64,000 bases of DNA from Pseudomonadota bacterium. Its GTDB lineage: Bacteria > Pseudomonadota > Gammaproteobacteria > Steroidobacterales > Steroidobacteraceae. The first letter of the stretch is position 1, and each line of letters begins with the position of its first letter. The stretch lies in NCBI GenBank assembly GCA_026398735.1, contig JAPLSH010000004.1, forward strand, positions 248,001 through 312,000, written 5' to 3'. The notes under the pieces are model-generated. The model was not told the DNA's origin and ran no database searches. It worked only from the letters and a program-made list of their open reading frames with translations. A program made the translations under genes and the position numbers. Shown here in pieces: positions 10,990 to 24,681 of the stretch.

Positions 10990-11018
10990 GGATCCCGTAA
11001 AGTCAATTTGGGATCCCG
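10990..11018. promoter_or_regulatory. Candidate regulator operator: two GGATCCCG direct repeats 21 bp apart, upstream of gntR
   Basis: GGATCCCG at 10990-10997 and 11011-11018, 23-51 bp upstream of the GntR start; the same word recurs upstream of ligM-like 2. Confidence 0.5.
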
Positions 11019-11031
11019 AGACCTTGGGCAT

Positions 11032-11062
11032 AAAAAAAGGGCGGACGCTTGCGCGCCCGCCC
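11032..11062 (-). terminator. Rho-independent terminator of the TonB receptor gene
   Basis: Minus strand: GGGCGG...CCGCCC hairpin followed by TTTTTTT (aaaaaaa at 11032-11038 on +). Confidence 0.85.
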
Positions 11063-11092
11063 CGGTGTGGTCTGCCGGTTACCCGGCGCGGA

Positions 11093-14000
11093 TCAGAACT
11101 TGTAGTTCAGACCCACCACGTAGCGACGACCGATCACGTCGTGCAGTGCCGAGTTGTACTCGGACGGACCCGTGCGGCCGATAGCCGTCGGTGCGCTGGC
11201 CGGCTGGTGGTCCAGCAGGTTGCTTACGTTGGCGAACACGCTCAGGTTGCCCAGCGACTCGATCTTGTAGCTGACGTTGGTGTCTACATAGAACACCGAA
11301 GCCACATAGTTGTCGTCGATGGTGCCGGTGATCAACGTGCCGGCATAGTTGGCTGCCACGTAGGCCGTGGTGCTCTGTGCCAGCGTGCGATCCAGCTTGC
11401 CGCCATCGATGAAGCGACCCTGCACGAACAGCGACCAGGGGCCGTTGCCGTAGGAGACGCTCATCGTCGCCTTGCGCTTGGGCAGGCTGGCGCCGCCGAT
11501 TGCGCCCGAACGCTCGTCAACCAGTGCACCGCGGTTCTGCGTCGAGTTGTGCATCAGCCAGCTCGAGAACAGGCGCACGCTGAGGGTCTCGGGGCCACCG
11601 CCCAGCAGCGAGATCGGAGTGCGATAGCTGACCTCGGCATCCACGCCTTCAACCTCTTGCTTGGCCAGGTTGATGAACAGCGCGTCAACGCGGTCGATCA
11701 CACCATTGGCCAGGTTGTCGCGACGGATCACGTACTGGCACAGGCTGGTATCGCCGGTGTAGCAGTTGTTGACGATCGTCTGGCCCGGCAACTGAGCAAT
11801 CGCGTCGGCGATGCTGATGCGGTACCAGTCGGTCGACAGCTGCAAACCTTCGACCAGGTTCGGCTGCAACACGACACCGATGGTGGTGGTGTCGGCCTTT
11901 TCCGGCTGCACGTTGGGGTTGCCACCGGAGAACGAAGCGGCCGAAGTCACCGCATTGCCATTGGACGGATCGGTGACGGTGATACCGCCACGGGTCTGGT
12001 CATAGCGCTCTTGCAGTGTGGCGGCGCGCACGTCGCGCGACTTGGTCGCACGCAAACGCACCTGCTCGTTGAGCTCCCAGCTGGCGCCGGCCTTCCAGGC
12101 CCAGATGGCACCAGAACCGGAGTAGTTGGCGTAACGCGCTGCGAAGCTGGTGTCGACCTTACGGGCGAAACGCGCATCGCGCAGCACAGGCACCTGGAAC
12201 TCGGTGAAGCCCTCAGACACATTCGCATCACCGGCGATGGCACGCAGGCTGGAGAACTGCACCGAGGCCGAGTTGGCATCGCCCAAGTAGCCGGCACCGA
12301 CAAAGCGCAGACCCGGGATACCGGCGATGGAGCTGCTCTGGCCAACCGGCACTACGCCGCGGATGCCGGTGGGCATCAGGCCCTGGGCGCTCAGCAGTGT
12401 GCCGTCAGGCTGTGCCGGGAACTCGTCAGCCGGGTCGACGGTGAACTGGCTCAGCGCGTCCTTGCGGTACGAGGCACCGAAGGCCATGCCGATGTCACCG
12501 GCCGGCAGGCCGAAGGGCAGCTTGCCGTTCATCGAGATTTCGGCAGCGGTCTGCTCTACCCACTGCGCGGCCACCTTGTAGCTGTCACGGATGTAGGCAG
12601 CAGCCTCGGGGGTGATGTTCTTGATGCCACCGAAGGTGTTGACCGGCACGCAGCCCTTGAACAGGCCCTTGGGATCGTACTGCGCCAGCGAAACGCGGCA
12701 GACCACGTTACCGGCGGTGTCCTTAACGGCGTCCATGGCGAACCACAGACGGTCGACGCGGATGCCGTTGACGGTGTTGAAGTCCTGACGGTTGCGGCCG
12801 TACTGGGCGTAACCGTTGACCTTCCAGCCCTCGAGCTTGCCCGACAGGTCGGCGTCAAAGCCGGCGGTCAGCGAGTTCATCTTGTTGGAAGTGATCTGAC
12901 GGGTGTCGCCGATCGGGTTGCCCGGGTAGTTAGGCAGGAACAGACCGTAACCGAAGTACTTCTCGGGGACCAGGCCTGCCGCCGTGGCAGCAGCACCGGT
13001 GTACGACAGACGTGCCGGCAGTGCCGCGTTGAGGCGGTCGCGGATGTCGGTCGGCAGGTAGGCGTTGTCGGTGTAGATACGACCCTGCCAAGTCGACAGC
13101 AGCGCAACGCTCTCGCGGCGGGTGTCGTTGGCCGAGTGGCCGTAGATGCCCTGCGCATACACCTTCAGGTTGTCGTTAATGTCGTAGTTGAGATGCAGGA
13201 AGGCGTTGGTGCGGGTGTAACCGGCCTGCACTTCGTTGTAGGCGCTGACGCCATAGTCTTGCGCCGGCAGTGCCTGGCACTGGCAGCCGCCGTTCTGGTT
13301 GCCGACACCGTAGAAGGCCAGCGGCGACAGCGCGGTGCCGGTGCTGTTGAACTGCAGACGGTTCACGGCAGCCAGGGTCGGCTCGACGATCAGGCCCTGG
13401 AAGCTGTAGTTGGTGGGTGACACGTACGGCAGGCGCAGGAAGCCGGGGCCGCTGGTGGTCGGGTTGCTGACGCGCGATGTCTGGTTGAACCACGAGCGAT
13501 TCTGCTGCGACTGCACCGAGTTGATCGGATCTAGGCCGTAGTCCGAGATCGAACCGATGACATTGAGGCGATCGCCGAACTTGTGACCGAAGGCGATGCC
13601 CACGTCGTGGTTGCGGCCGTCGTTGCGGCTCGTCTGACCCGTCTGGGCGTGGATCTTGGCGCCCTCGAACTTGGTGTCGAGCAGGAAGTTGACCACACCG
13701 GCCACGGCGTCTGTGCCGTAGCTGGCCGATGCACCGCCAGTGACGGTCTCGATGCCCTTGAGCAGCATGTCCGGGAAGACGTTGACGTCGACGGTGCCGA
13801 AGCGGTTGCTCGACACGACGCGGCGACCATCCAGCAGCACCAGCGTGCGGTTGATACCGGCGCCGCGCAGGTTGACGTTCGAGCCACCCGAGTTCTGGCC
13901 ACCGAGCATGCTCTGCGGCGTGGTGTTGCCAAAGAACTGCGGTAGCTGCGCCAGCGCTTCACTGAGCGCGCCGGGTGCCATTTCCTTGAGCGTATCGACA

Positions 14001-14174
14001 TTCACCGACGTGACCGGCGTGGGCGTAAACATGCCCGGCGCCTGCACGATACGCGAACCGGTGACCTGCACTTCTTCGAGCACAGCACCGGCAGCTTGAG
14101 CAAACGCTGCGCCCGGCACGGCAATCGCCAGTGCAACGGCGGCAGCCACCAGATTCTGGTTGTTGATTCTCACA
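11093..14174 (-). CDS. TonB-dependent receptor
   Basis: LEEVQVTGSRIV, GAGINRTLVLLDGRRVV, GIETVTGGASASYGTDAVAGVVNFLLDTKF; terminal FANVSNLLDHQP...RRYVVGLNYKF. Likely GTG start at 14174 (VRINNQNLVAAAVALAIAVPGAAFAQ). Confidence 0.9.
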
Positions 14175-14386
14175 GTCTCTACCCCTCGCCCAATGCGGGC
14201 CTTTACAGATAAAAATGGTAAGCGTCGGTACTGCAGCGGGGCGCTAGCGCGACCCATGCTCCCGGACGCTTTTTCGAGTTCAGATACGAGCCGCAGAGGA
14301 TCACTGCTAAGAGACGTAAAAGCAACACTGTTGCCTATTTATCATTGCAAACTGGTATTGCCAGTCACTGGCTATTTTATTGGCAT

Positions 14387-14794
14387 TCACGGGTTATTTG
14401 GCTGGTTGCGCATCCAATCGGCCAGCTTAAGCATGGCCTCACGCACGTGCTCCCGCACCTGTGGTTCGCACGCCACCTGTGACAGCGCGGCGTCCATGCA
14501 CTGCATCCAAGCGTCGCGTTCGGCAAGGCCGATAGAAAAACCCAGATGTCTGCCGCGCAACATGGGATGGCCGCGCTCACGGCTGTAGTCCTGCGGGCCG
14601 CCCAACCACTGCGCCAGATACAGCTTGAGCACATGGCGGATGACCGTCAGATCGGGGCCGTGCATCGCGCGGATGGTGCGCGCTTGCGGCAGCGCGTCCA
14701 TGACGTCGTAGAAGCGATCCACCAGATCATCGATGCCTTGCTTACCGCCCATCAGCTCGTAGGGCGGGACCTGCTGAATGTCTGCATCACTCAT
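14387..14794 (-). CDS. Group II truncated hemoglobin
   Basis: PYELMGGKQGIDDLVDRFYDVMDALPQARTIRAMHG...LKLYLAQWLGGPQDYSRERGHPMLRGRHLGFSIG matches trHbO-type globins. Confidence 0.88.
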   Translation of the reverse strand: MSDADIQQVPPYELMGGKQGIDDLVDRFYDVMDALPQARTIRAMHGPDLTVIRHVLKLYLAQWLGGPQDYSRERGHPMLRGRHLGFSIGLAERDAWMQCMDAALSQVACEPQVREHVREAMLKLADWMRNQPNNP

Positions 14795-14810
14795 CAAAGC
14801 TTCTCCAAAG

Positions 14811-14843
14811 AAAAAGGGCAGGTGGTTGCCCACCTGCCCCTTT
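14811..14843 (-). terminator. Rho-independent terminator after ligM-like 2
   Basis: GGGCAGGTGG-ttgc-CCACCTGCCC 10-bp perfect stem with T-tract (TTTTTCTTT) on the minus strand. Confidence 0.85.
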
Positions 14844-14877
14844 CATTCACTGCAAGGAGTGCAGTCGCGTGGGCGAC

Positions 14878-17185
<2,308 letters not shown>

Positions 17186-17186
17186 C

Positions 17187-18365
17187 TCAGCCGAGCAGCG
17201 ATTCGCGCCGGTACAGGCGCATTGCAACGCTGATCAGCAGCGCTGCCATCAACAGGCTGCTGCCCACCGATAGCGCTACATCGAGTGGAGCTAGGGCTTC
17301 GGCGCGCAGCAGCTTCATGATCAGCAGATGCTGCGACAGGCTCGGCACGCACATCAGCAGCGGGCTGGCCGTGGGATTGAGCATCGACACGAAAGCCAGC
17401 GGCATGGTGGGCAGCAATTGCGCGATGCCCACCCAGGCCTGAGCCTCGCGGATGCTGCGCGCAAAGCTTGCCACCAGCGTTAACAGTCCAGCACCCACCG
17501 GCACCAGCGGTAGCAAGATAGCTGCCATTAGAAATGCGGTGGCAGGCCCCAGATTGGCGCTCATGCCCAGTTGTTCCAGACCGATGCGGCTCAGCGCGAC
17601 GGTCAGTCCGGTGGTGGTCAGCAGCAGCGCGATCGTCATCATGGCCGCCGTCGCCATCAACTTGCCGCCCAGCAGCACTTCGCGGCGCACCGGCAGTGTG
17701 AGCAGGGCCTCGAGGCTGCCACGTTCGCGCTCGCCTGCTGTGCCATCGATAGCCACGCTGATCCCGCTGGCGAACATCGAGATGACCAGAAAGAAACTGA
17801 GCATGCCCAGCAGCACCACCGAGCGCCCTGCAGGCGTGGATACATCTATCTGCTGCAGTGGAATGGGGCTCAGCACCCGCGGATCAACACCGCGCAAAAC
17901 CAGTCGCTGCACGGCGATACGCTGATTCCACTCGCGCAGCAGGCTCTCAACGCGATCTACCTGACCGCGCTTGTCGCGGTTTGAGCTGTCGTAGTACAGC
18001 CGCAGCGGAGCGGCCTCGCCAGCGGCGATGCGCTGCGCATGCTCTTGCGGAATCTCCAGCACCAGCTTCTCTGTGCCTGTGGCAACCGCTGCACGTGCCG
18101 CTGCCTCGTCGCCGGCAAAGGCTCGCAGCGTTACACCGTGGGTGGCTAAGTGATCGCGCAGGTTGGGTGCTACATCGGCGTTGATCGCGGCGATGGTGAC
18201 CTTCTCGTCTGCACCGTCCATCACTTGCTTAATGATGGTGTGGGTCATGAAGCTGAACATGACCGGCATGAACACCGGACCTAGCAGCAGCGTGGTCAGC
18301 AGCGTGCGTCGATCGCGTAGGCTCTCCAGCATTTCCTTGGCGAACACTATAAGCAGTGTGTTCAT
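17187..18365 (-). CDS. ABC transporter permease, NatB-like
   Basis: KEMLESLRDRRTLLTTLLLGPVFMP N-terminus, ABC-2 TM core GERERGSLEALLTLPVRR. Confidence 0.85.
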   Translation of the reverse strand: MNTLLIVFAKEMLESLRDRRTLLTTLLLGPVFMPVMFSFMTHTIIKQVMDGADEKVTIAAINADVAPNLRDHLATHGVTLRAFAGDEAAARAAVATGTEKLVLEIPQEHAQRIAAGEAAPLRLYYDSSNRDKRGQVDRVESLLREWNQRIAVQRLVLRGVDPRVLSPIPLQQIDVSTPAGRSVVLLGMLSFFLVISMFASGISVAIDGTAGERERGSLEALLTLPVRREVLLGGKLMATAAMMTIALLLTTTGLTVALSRIGLEQLGMSANLGPATAFLMAAILLPLVPVGAGLLTLVASFARSIREAQAWVGIAQLLPTMPLAFVSMLNPTASPLLMCVPSLSQHLLIMKLLRAEALAPLDVALSVGSSLLMAALLISVAMRLYRRESLLG

Positions 18366-19093
18366 GCAGCACTGCGACTGTCAGAGGTCAGTTGCACAAA
18401 GGCATCTTCCAGATCCGCAGCGCCGGTCTGCGTCAGCAGTGCTTCAGGTGTGCCGGTAGCTACAACGCGGCCACTGGCAATGACCACGATGTCATCGCAC
18501 AGCGAGGCCACTTCATGCATCACATGACTTGAAAACAAGATGCAGTGGCCCGCGTCACGCAGCTGGCCCAACAACGTGCGCAGCATGCGTACGCTGGGCA
18601 CATCCAAGCCATTAGTGGGCTCATCGAGCATCAGATTGCGCGGCTCGTGCACCATGGCGCGTGCCAGCGCGGTCTTGAGTCGTTGCCCTTGCGAGAAGCC
18701 TTTGGCGCGACGGTCGGCAATATCGCCGATGTCCAATTGATCGATGAGCGTAGTGGCGCGCGCCGCTGCAGCAGCGCGTGACAAACCACAGAGCCGGCCA
18801 AAGTATGTGATGTTCTCGCGTGCAGTCAGTCCCGCATAAATAGCTGCTGAATGGGGCAGTACGCCGATGCGCGATCGCGCTGCTAGCGGATCCGCAAGCG
18901 TGCTGTGGCCGTCGATAAGAGCTGTGCCGGCATCGGCAGAAATTAAGGTCTGCAGGATGCGCAGCGTGGTGCTTTTGCCTGCGCCGTTGGGCCCGAGCAA
19001 GCCGGTGATGCGGCTGTCTGCCGCGCAAAAACTCAGCTCACGCAATGCGCTGACGGTGCCAAAGCGCTTGGACAAGCCGCGCGCTTCGATCAT
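18362..19093 (-). CDS. ABC transporter ATP-binding protein, NatA-like
   Basis: Walker A GPNGAGKST, signature FSQGQRLKTALARAM, Walker B NLMLDEPTNGLD, SSHVMHEV; overlaps permease by 4 nt. Confidence 0.92.
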   Translation of the reverse strand: MIEARGLSKRFGTVSALRELSFCAADSRITGLLGPNGAGKSTTLRILQTLISADAGTALIDGHSTLADPLAARSRIGVLPHSAAIYAGLTARENITYFGRLCGLSRAAAAARATTLIDQLDIGDIADRRAKGFSQGQRLKTALARAMVHEPRNLMLDEPTNGLDVPSVRMLRTLLGQLRDAGHCILFSSHVMHEVASLCDDIVVIASGRVVATGTPEALLTQTGAADLEDAFVQLTSDSRSAA

Positions 19094-20618
19094 GGGCCTG
19101 GCCCTGCAGGTCCGAGCATGAAGGGCGCGGGCTTCACGGCCTCCAGACAGCTGACATCCAGCTGGCGCACGGCAGGGGCAACCGCTGCCAGCCGCAGAAA
19201 GTCGGTAATCACCTTGTCCATGCAAGGTGCCATCAATTGGCCATGCCCTTGGTCTGGTAGCACGCGTTGCACCGCATGGGGCAACTGCAGCGCAGCAAGC
19301 TTTGCCTGTACCGGCGGTGTGACCGGATCGGCGGAGCCCGACAACAACAGCACCGGCAACTCGCCCTTGAGAGGCGTGTATAGCGAGGCATCGACCGGAC
19401 CGCGCGGCCAGCCTTCGCACAGCGCTTGCAATAGATCGACTTGATCGGTGCCCATGAAGGTCGCTTGCAGCGCCTTGCGATCGAGCTTGGGATCGAACCG
19501 TGGCACATCTTCGGCGCAGACCACGCTGTTGTGCATGCCATAAGCCAAGGCGTCGCCAACACTCGATGCACTCATCAAAAACAAGCTGCCCAGCGCGCTG
19601 TACTGCTGATCGTGTACGGCCATGTGCAGCGCCAACGGCAGCAGCGCTGCCTGGCTGCCGCTATAAGCCGACAGGCGCAGGACTGCGGCCAGCGCTTCGC
19701 TGGAGAACGGCAGATGTATTGGCTTGCCGCTCAGCGGATCGGGCACGGTGATTTGCACCGGCTCACGAGCCAGCTTGCTGCGTAAAGCCTGATAGTCAGC
19801 AGCCGGATCACCAAACCGTGCTTGGCACTGCGCAGTTTCGCGGCAGCGAGCCAGAATCCGGTCCAGCGCAGCCTGTGCATCCAGCGCCATCGCCGGACCC
19901 AGTACTGTCTGCGGCGCCACCACGCCATCCAGGATCAGCGCGCGGGTGTTGGCTGGGTAACGGCGTGCATAGTGTTGCGCCACTCGCGTGCCGTAGGAAC
20001 TGCCATAGATATTGATGCGCGCATAGCCCAGCGCGCTGCGCACGACATCCAGGTCCACTACTGCAACGCTGGTGGTGTATTGAGCCAGATCGGCTTTGGC
20101 CGCCAGGGCAGTGCGGCACTGGGTCATGGCCTGCAGCACTTGAGCGCGCCCCGTGCTCCATATCGTTTCATCACTTTCGGCGCAGCGCAGCGGCGCCGAG
20201 CGGCCGGTGCCGCGCTGATCCACCAGCACGATGTCGCGATCGCGACCTAATTGTTTGAACGCTGCCGACACGTTGGTATAGAAGTCGACTGTCCCCATGC
20301 CCGGACCGCCGGCGATCAGAAACACCGGTTCTGTATTGCTTTGGCGATTGAGAGCGGGAACGCGCGCGACAAACAGCTTGATCTGCCGGCCGTCGGGCTT
20401 GCTGCGGTCTTCGGGGACGGACAGCTCGCCGCACTGGGCTGCCAGACTGATCAGGCGTTGCTGCTGCTCAATTTGGCAGGGTGTGAGGCTGAGGCTGACC
20501 TGCGCTGCAGGCGATGCGGCGCCTGCCGCAGCACCCAGCAGAGCTAGCACCAATGCAGTGGCAGGGGCGAAAAGGCTTCTCACAGGTAGAATAGTCACCG
20601 ATGCAAACGCAGATGTCA
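19090..20618 (-). CDS. Secreted alpha/beta hydrolase (TAP-like C-terminal domain)
   Basis: [66 protein letters not shown]. Start uncertain: ATG 20618 overlaps mnmG; GTG 20582 is an alternative. Confidence 0.85.
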
Positions 20619-22493
20619 TTCGATGTGGTGGTAATTGGCGGTGGTCATGCAGGCGTAGAGGCTGCATTGGCCGCAGCGCGCCGTGGTGCGCGCACCTTAC
20701 TGCTGACTCAAAACCTGGAAACCGTGGGTGCGATGAGCTGCAACCCGGCCATCGGCGGCATCGGCAAGGGCCATCTGGTGCGCGAGATCGATGCGATGGG
20801 CGGTGTCATGGCGCGTGCGGCCGATGCTGCTGCCATTCAGATGCGTACGCTCAACGCCAGCAAGGGTCCGGCGGTGCGCGCCACGCGTGCCCAGGCTGAT
20901 CGCCAGCTGTATCGCCAGGCCATACGCGCCGCGGTAGATGCCCAGCCCAATTTGCGGTTGTTTCAGCAGGAAGCGGCGGATATCCAGTTTGAGAACGGAC
21001 AGGTCCACGCGGTAGTGACTGCCGGCGGAATCCGCATTGGTACGCGGGCCGTGGTGCTGACGGCCGGCACGTTCCTCGGCGGTCGCATTCATGTGGGTCT
21101 GCAGCAGTTGTCTGGCGGCAGAGCCGGTGACGCGCCGTCGTTACAGTTGGCGCAGCGACTGCGCCAATTGCCGCTGCGCGTCGGGCGCCTCAAGACGGGC
21201 ACGCCGCCGCGTATTGACGGTCGCAGCATCGACTGGTCACGATTGGAAGTGCAGCCGGGGGATGAGCCGCGACCGGTGTTTTCGTTTCTGGGTCGGCGCA
21301 GCGATCATCCGCGCCAGTTGCCTTGCCATATCACCGCGACCAACGAGCGCACCCACGACATCATCCGTGCAGCAACCGATCGCTCGCCCTTGTTCAGTGG
21401 TGTCATCGAGGGCGTGGGCCCGCGTTATTGCCCCAGCGTCGAAGACAAGGTCATGCGTTTTGCGCAGCGCCAGTCACACCAGATTTTTCTTGAGCCCGAG
21501 GGCCTCAATACCCATGAGGTCTACCCCAATGGCATCTCCACCAGTCTGCCGTTTGATGTGCAGATGGACATGGTGCACAGCATTGTAGGTCTCGAGCAGG
21601 CCGAGCTGACACGACCCGGCTATGCCATCGAATACGATTACTTTGATCCGCGTGATCTCACGCCGCAATTGGCCGCCAAAGACCTGCCGGGCTTGTTTTT
21701 CGCTGGCCAGATCAACGGCACCACCGGCTATGAAGAAGCCGCTGCGCAAGGTCTGGTTGCCGGTATCAATGCCGCTGCGCTGGCCTGCGAGCTTGCACCG
21801 TGGGTGCCGCAACGCGACAACAGCTACATCGGTGTGATGGTAGATGACCTCACCACGGTGGGCACCCGCGAGCCCTATCGCATGTTCACCAGTCGCGCCG
21901 AATACCGCTTGACCCTTCGCGAAGACAACGCCGACGTGCGTCTTACGCCAGTCGCCCGTGAGCTGGGGCTGGTTGATGATCTGCGCTGGTCGTTGTTTGA
22001 GGCCAAACAGCAGGCGGTGGCTGTTGAGGCGGCGCGCTTGGCTGGCAGTTTGCTGCGTCCGGCGCAAATCGATGCCCAGTGGGCGACGCGAGTGTTGGGT
22101 GGTCCGCTGTCGCGCGAACAGACTGCGCTGGAGTTGTTGCGACGTCCCGAAGTGGCGCACGCCGACCTTGAGGCACTGATCGGTCCGATGGCCACTGCAG
22201 ATCTGGATGATCGCCTGGTCGAGCAGGTGCGCTTGGAACTGGAAGTGCGCGCGCGCTATGCCGGTTATATAGAGCGCCAGCAACTCGAGGTGCAGCGCCA
22301 GCGTGTCAACGAAACGTTGGCTCTGCCAGTGGCGCTGGATTACGCAGCGATCCAGGGCTTGTCTAATGAAGTGCGTCAGACGCTGTCTGAGTCGCGGCCG
22401 GTGACCCTGGGCCAGGCTTCACGACTGCCGGGGCTTACACCCGCGGCCATCGCCATTTTGTTGGTGCACCTCAAGCGCGGCCGCGCCGCCTGA
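20601..22493 (+). CDS. mnmG: tRNA uridine-5-carboxymethylaminomethyl modification enzyme MnmG/GidA
   Basis: [93 protein letters not shown]. Confidence 0.97.
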   Translation: MQTQMSFDVVVIGGGHAGVEAALAAARRGARTLLLTQNLETVGAMSCNPAIGGIGKGHLVREIDAMGGVMARAADAAAIQMRTLNASKGPAVRATRAQADRQLYRQAIRAAVDAQPNLRLFQQEAADIQFENGQVHAVVTAGGIRIGTRAVVLTAGTFLGGRIHVGLQQLSGGRAGDAPSLQLAQRLRQLPLRVGRLKTGTPPRIDGRSIDWSRLEVQPGDEPRPVFSFLGRRSDHPRQLPCHITATNERTHDIIRAATDRSPLFSGVIEGVGPRYCPSVEDKVMRFAQRQSHQIFLEPEGLNTHEVYPNGISTSLPFDVQMDMVHSIVGLEQAELTRPGYAIEYDYFDPRDLTPQLAAKDLPGLFFAGQINGTTGYEEAAAQGLVAGINAAALACELAPWVPQRDNSYIGVMVDDLTTVGTREPYRMFTSRAEYRLTLREDNADVRLTPVARELGLVDDLRWSLFEAKQQAVAVEAARLAGSLLRPAQIDAQWATRVLGGPLSREQTALELLRRPEVAHADLEALIGPMATADLDDRLVEQVRLELEVRARYAGYIERQQLEVQRQRVNETLALPVALDYAAIQGLSNEVRQTLSESRPVTLGQASRLPGLTPAAIAILLVHLKRGRAA

Positions 22494-22497
22494 GTCT

Positions 22498-22767
22498 TCA
22501 GTCCGCCGGCACCAGCCGGATCGCTTCTTCCGGACATTCGGCCACACAGCGCCCGCAACCGATGCAATCGGCAGCTCGCACCGCAATAGCCTGTCGTCCG
22601 CTATGCAACAGTGAGCGCAGCTTGCCGGCCAAACTCAGGGGACCGCGCTCTGCGGCGGTCAGCTGGCGGACCTCGAACACCTGCTGCGGACACAGATGTG
22701 CGCACACACCCTTGCCCTCACAGCTGTTGAGGTTGATGACCGGCCGCAGTTGCCCGCTTGCACTCAC
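22498..22767 (-). CDS. Small 4Fe-4S ferredoxin-like protein
   Basis: CIGCGRCVAECP canonical cluster motif and CEGKGVCAHLCP (CX5CX3CP). Confidence 0.85.
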   Translation of the reverse strand: MSASGQLRPVINLNSCEGKGVCAHLCPQQVFEVRQLTAAERGPLSLAGKLRSLLHSGRQAIAVRAADCIGCGRCVAECPEEAIRLVPAD

Positions 22768-22787
22768 GCTGCTTGATGCAGTGCGCG

Positions 22788-23393
22788 TTAGACAGACCCG
22801 GCAGCACGGCCGGGAAAGCGCGTGAACAGCTGCCGCACCGTATCGGTGATGGCCTGCTTCGGCTGCTTCATGGCTTCCCGCGACAGCCGGCCCTCAGCCA
22901 CGCCTTCCCACACCACGCGCTTTTGACGCGCGTCGATGACTTCGATGTTGGCAGTGCCGACGTGGTAGCGCACGGTGTTGATCTCTGGCCCGTAGAACGG
23001 CGAACCCAGACCCAGATACAAGCCGCGGCGGTAAGCGTAATACCCCAAGCCCGGCTCAAGGAACATGCCCGGCGACGTATGGATGTCGGTCTTCTCGACG
23101 GTATTGGCGTTGAAGTTCACTAGCAGGTCGGCATCTTCGGCAACCTTGCGAAAGCCCCGAGCCGTCATTTCGGTGTCGATGGCATCTTTGAAATGTTGTG
23201 TGACCAGCGTGGAGTAGCCGCTGGCATCGGTGCCGGCTGGCTCTACGTAGCTGTAGGTGCGGAACACATTGAAATTAGCCCGCTGGTCTTGATCGATGCG
23301 CAGCGTGGGCTTGGCCGGGGTGCACGCCCCAAGCAGGGCCAACACAGCGATAGCAGCGCCGCAACGCAGGCGGCTCAGTGTGAACAAGCTCAT
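22788..23393 (-). CDS. DUF4136-type lipoprotein
   Basis: Lipobox LLGAC; FNVFRTYSYVEPAG...DTEMTARGFRKVAEDADLLVNF typical of DUF4136. Confidence 0.8.
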   Translation of the reverse strand: MSLFTLSRLRCGAAIAVLALLGACTPAKPTLRIDQDQRANFNVFRTYSYVEPAGTDASGYSTLVTQHFKDAIDTEMTARGFRKVAEDADLLVNFNANTVEKTDIHTSPGMFLEPGLGYYAYRRGLYLGLGSPFYGPEINTVRYHVGTANIEVIDARQKRVVWEGVAEGRLSREAMKQPKQAITDTVRQLFTRFPGRAAGSV

Positions 23394-23570
23394 GGCGATA
23401 CTCCGTCGTGGTGCCGCAAACGCGCCTTGCGGGTTCGGGATTATTTTACAGAGGACTGCTGGCCGCGTACGCCAGCTTGTGACGCAGCCAACAGAAGCAC
23501 AAGACGTGGCGCGGGACACTAGGCGCCGGAAAACCGTCGCACCCGTGTGACCGCCGTCACGCAATACACG

Positions 23571-23586
23571 CGGCACGGTAATTGCT
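23571..23586 (+). promoter_or_regulatory. Sigma-54-type promoter upstream of fliG
   Basis: CGGCACGGTAATTGCT: GG-N10-GC spacing, one mismatch to TGGCAC-N5-TTGCW; 51 nt upstream of the fliG ATG. Confidence 0.65.
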
Positions 23587-23636
23587 ACTTCTGCCACTGG
23601 TTATCGTCACATCGTCCACGTAGAGCGCCACAGTTT

Positions 23637-24644
23637 ATGAGTACCCCGATGGAAGTCGTCCCTTCTACCCGCAGCGCAGCCGTGCTGCTGCTGGCTTTGG
23701 GTGAGGTGGCGGCCGCTGAGATCTTGCGTCACATGGATACGAAGGTGGTGCAGAGGCTCGGCGTCGAGATGTCTGGTCTCAAGACAGCCTCCAATGACGA
23801 AGTGACCGCGGTGGTGGGCTCTTTTGTCTCGGCGATGGGCGCGCGCGCCTCGATTGAAGTCGGCTCTGACGAATACATCAGAAAGATACTGGTCAGCGCG
23901 CTGGGTGATGAAAAAGCTTCGGGCATCATCGACCGCATCTCGCTGGGTCGCACCAGCAGCGGTCTGGACGTGCTCAAGTGGATGGAGCCTAAAGCCATCG
24001 CTGAAATCATCCGCCAGGAGCACCCGCAGGTACTGTCGATCATCATGGCGTACCTGGATACCGACCAAGCTGCCAAGGTGCTGGAACTGTTTCCGGACTG
24101 GCTGCAGGCCGAGATCATCATGCGCATCGCAACACTCGACGGCGTGCCGCCCAGTGCGCTGCATACCGTCGACGAAATGATCGAAAAACAATTCAACGGC
24201 AAGCCCAGTGGCGTTGCCGCCAACCTCGGCGGACCAAAGGCCGCTGCTGGCATTCTCAACTTCATCGACAGCACTGGCGATGGCAAGGTCATTGGTCAGA
24301 TCCGCAAAGCCGACGAAGTGCTGTGCCAGCGACTGCAGGACCTGATGTTTGTGTTCGAGGATCTGCTAGAGGTCGACGATCGTGGCATTCAGGAATTGCT
24401 GCGCGAGATCGATACCAACACGTTGGTGCTGGCGCTTAAAGCCGCAGTGCCCGCAATGCGCGACAAATTCATGGCCAACATGTCGACCCGGGCAGCCGAG
24501 ATGCTTAAAGACGACTTGGAATCGCGCGGCCCGGTGCGTCTTGCCGAGGTGGAAACCTCGCAGAAAACCATTCTCAAGACCGTGCGCAAGCTGGCCGAGG
24601 AAGGCCGGATCATGCTCAACAACACCGGCGAAGAGTTCGTCTGA
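23637..24644 (+). CDS. fliG: Flagellar motor switch protein FliG
   Basis: RQEHPQVLSIIMAYL (EHPQ motif), LLREIDTNTLVLALKAA, MSTRAAEMLKDDLESRGPVRLAEVE. Confidence 0.95.
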   Translation: MSTPMEVVPSTRSAAVLLLALGEVAAAEILRHMDTKVVQRLGVEMSGLKTASNDEVTAVVGSFVSAMGARASIEVGSDEYIRKILVSALGDEKASGIIDRISLGRTSSGLDVLKWMEPKAIAEIIRQEHPQVLSIIMAYLDTDQAAKVLELFPDWLQAEIIMRIATLDGVPPSALHTVDEMIEKQFNGKPSGVAANLGGPKAAAGILNFIDSTGDGKVIGQIRKADEVLCQRLQDLMFVFEDLLEVDDRGIQELLREIDTNTLVLALKAAVPAMRDKFMANMSTRAAEMLKDDLESRGPVRLAEVETSQKTILKTVRKLAEEGRIMLNNTGEEFV

Positions 24645-24681
24645 CGCTTTGGCTGTTACACCACACACTTATTGAGCGCAC

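Noticed and set aside
11024-13420. 798-aa plus-strand ORF antisense to the TonB receptor
   Set aside because: Low-complexity, V/G/R/A/H-rich translation without domain motifs; a common artefact opposite GC-rich genes. The minus-strand receptor has clear plug and barrel motifs.
22498-22767. Non-canonical first cluster motif in the ferredoxin as a novel cofactor site
   Set aside because: CX5CX3CP spacing of the type CEGKG.C...CP is, as far as I recall, common in small ferredoxins and not unusual.
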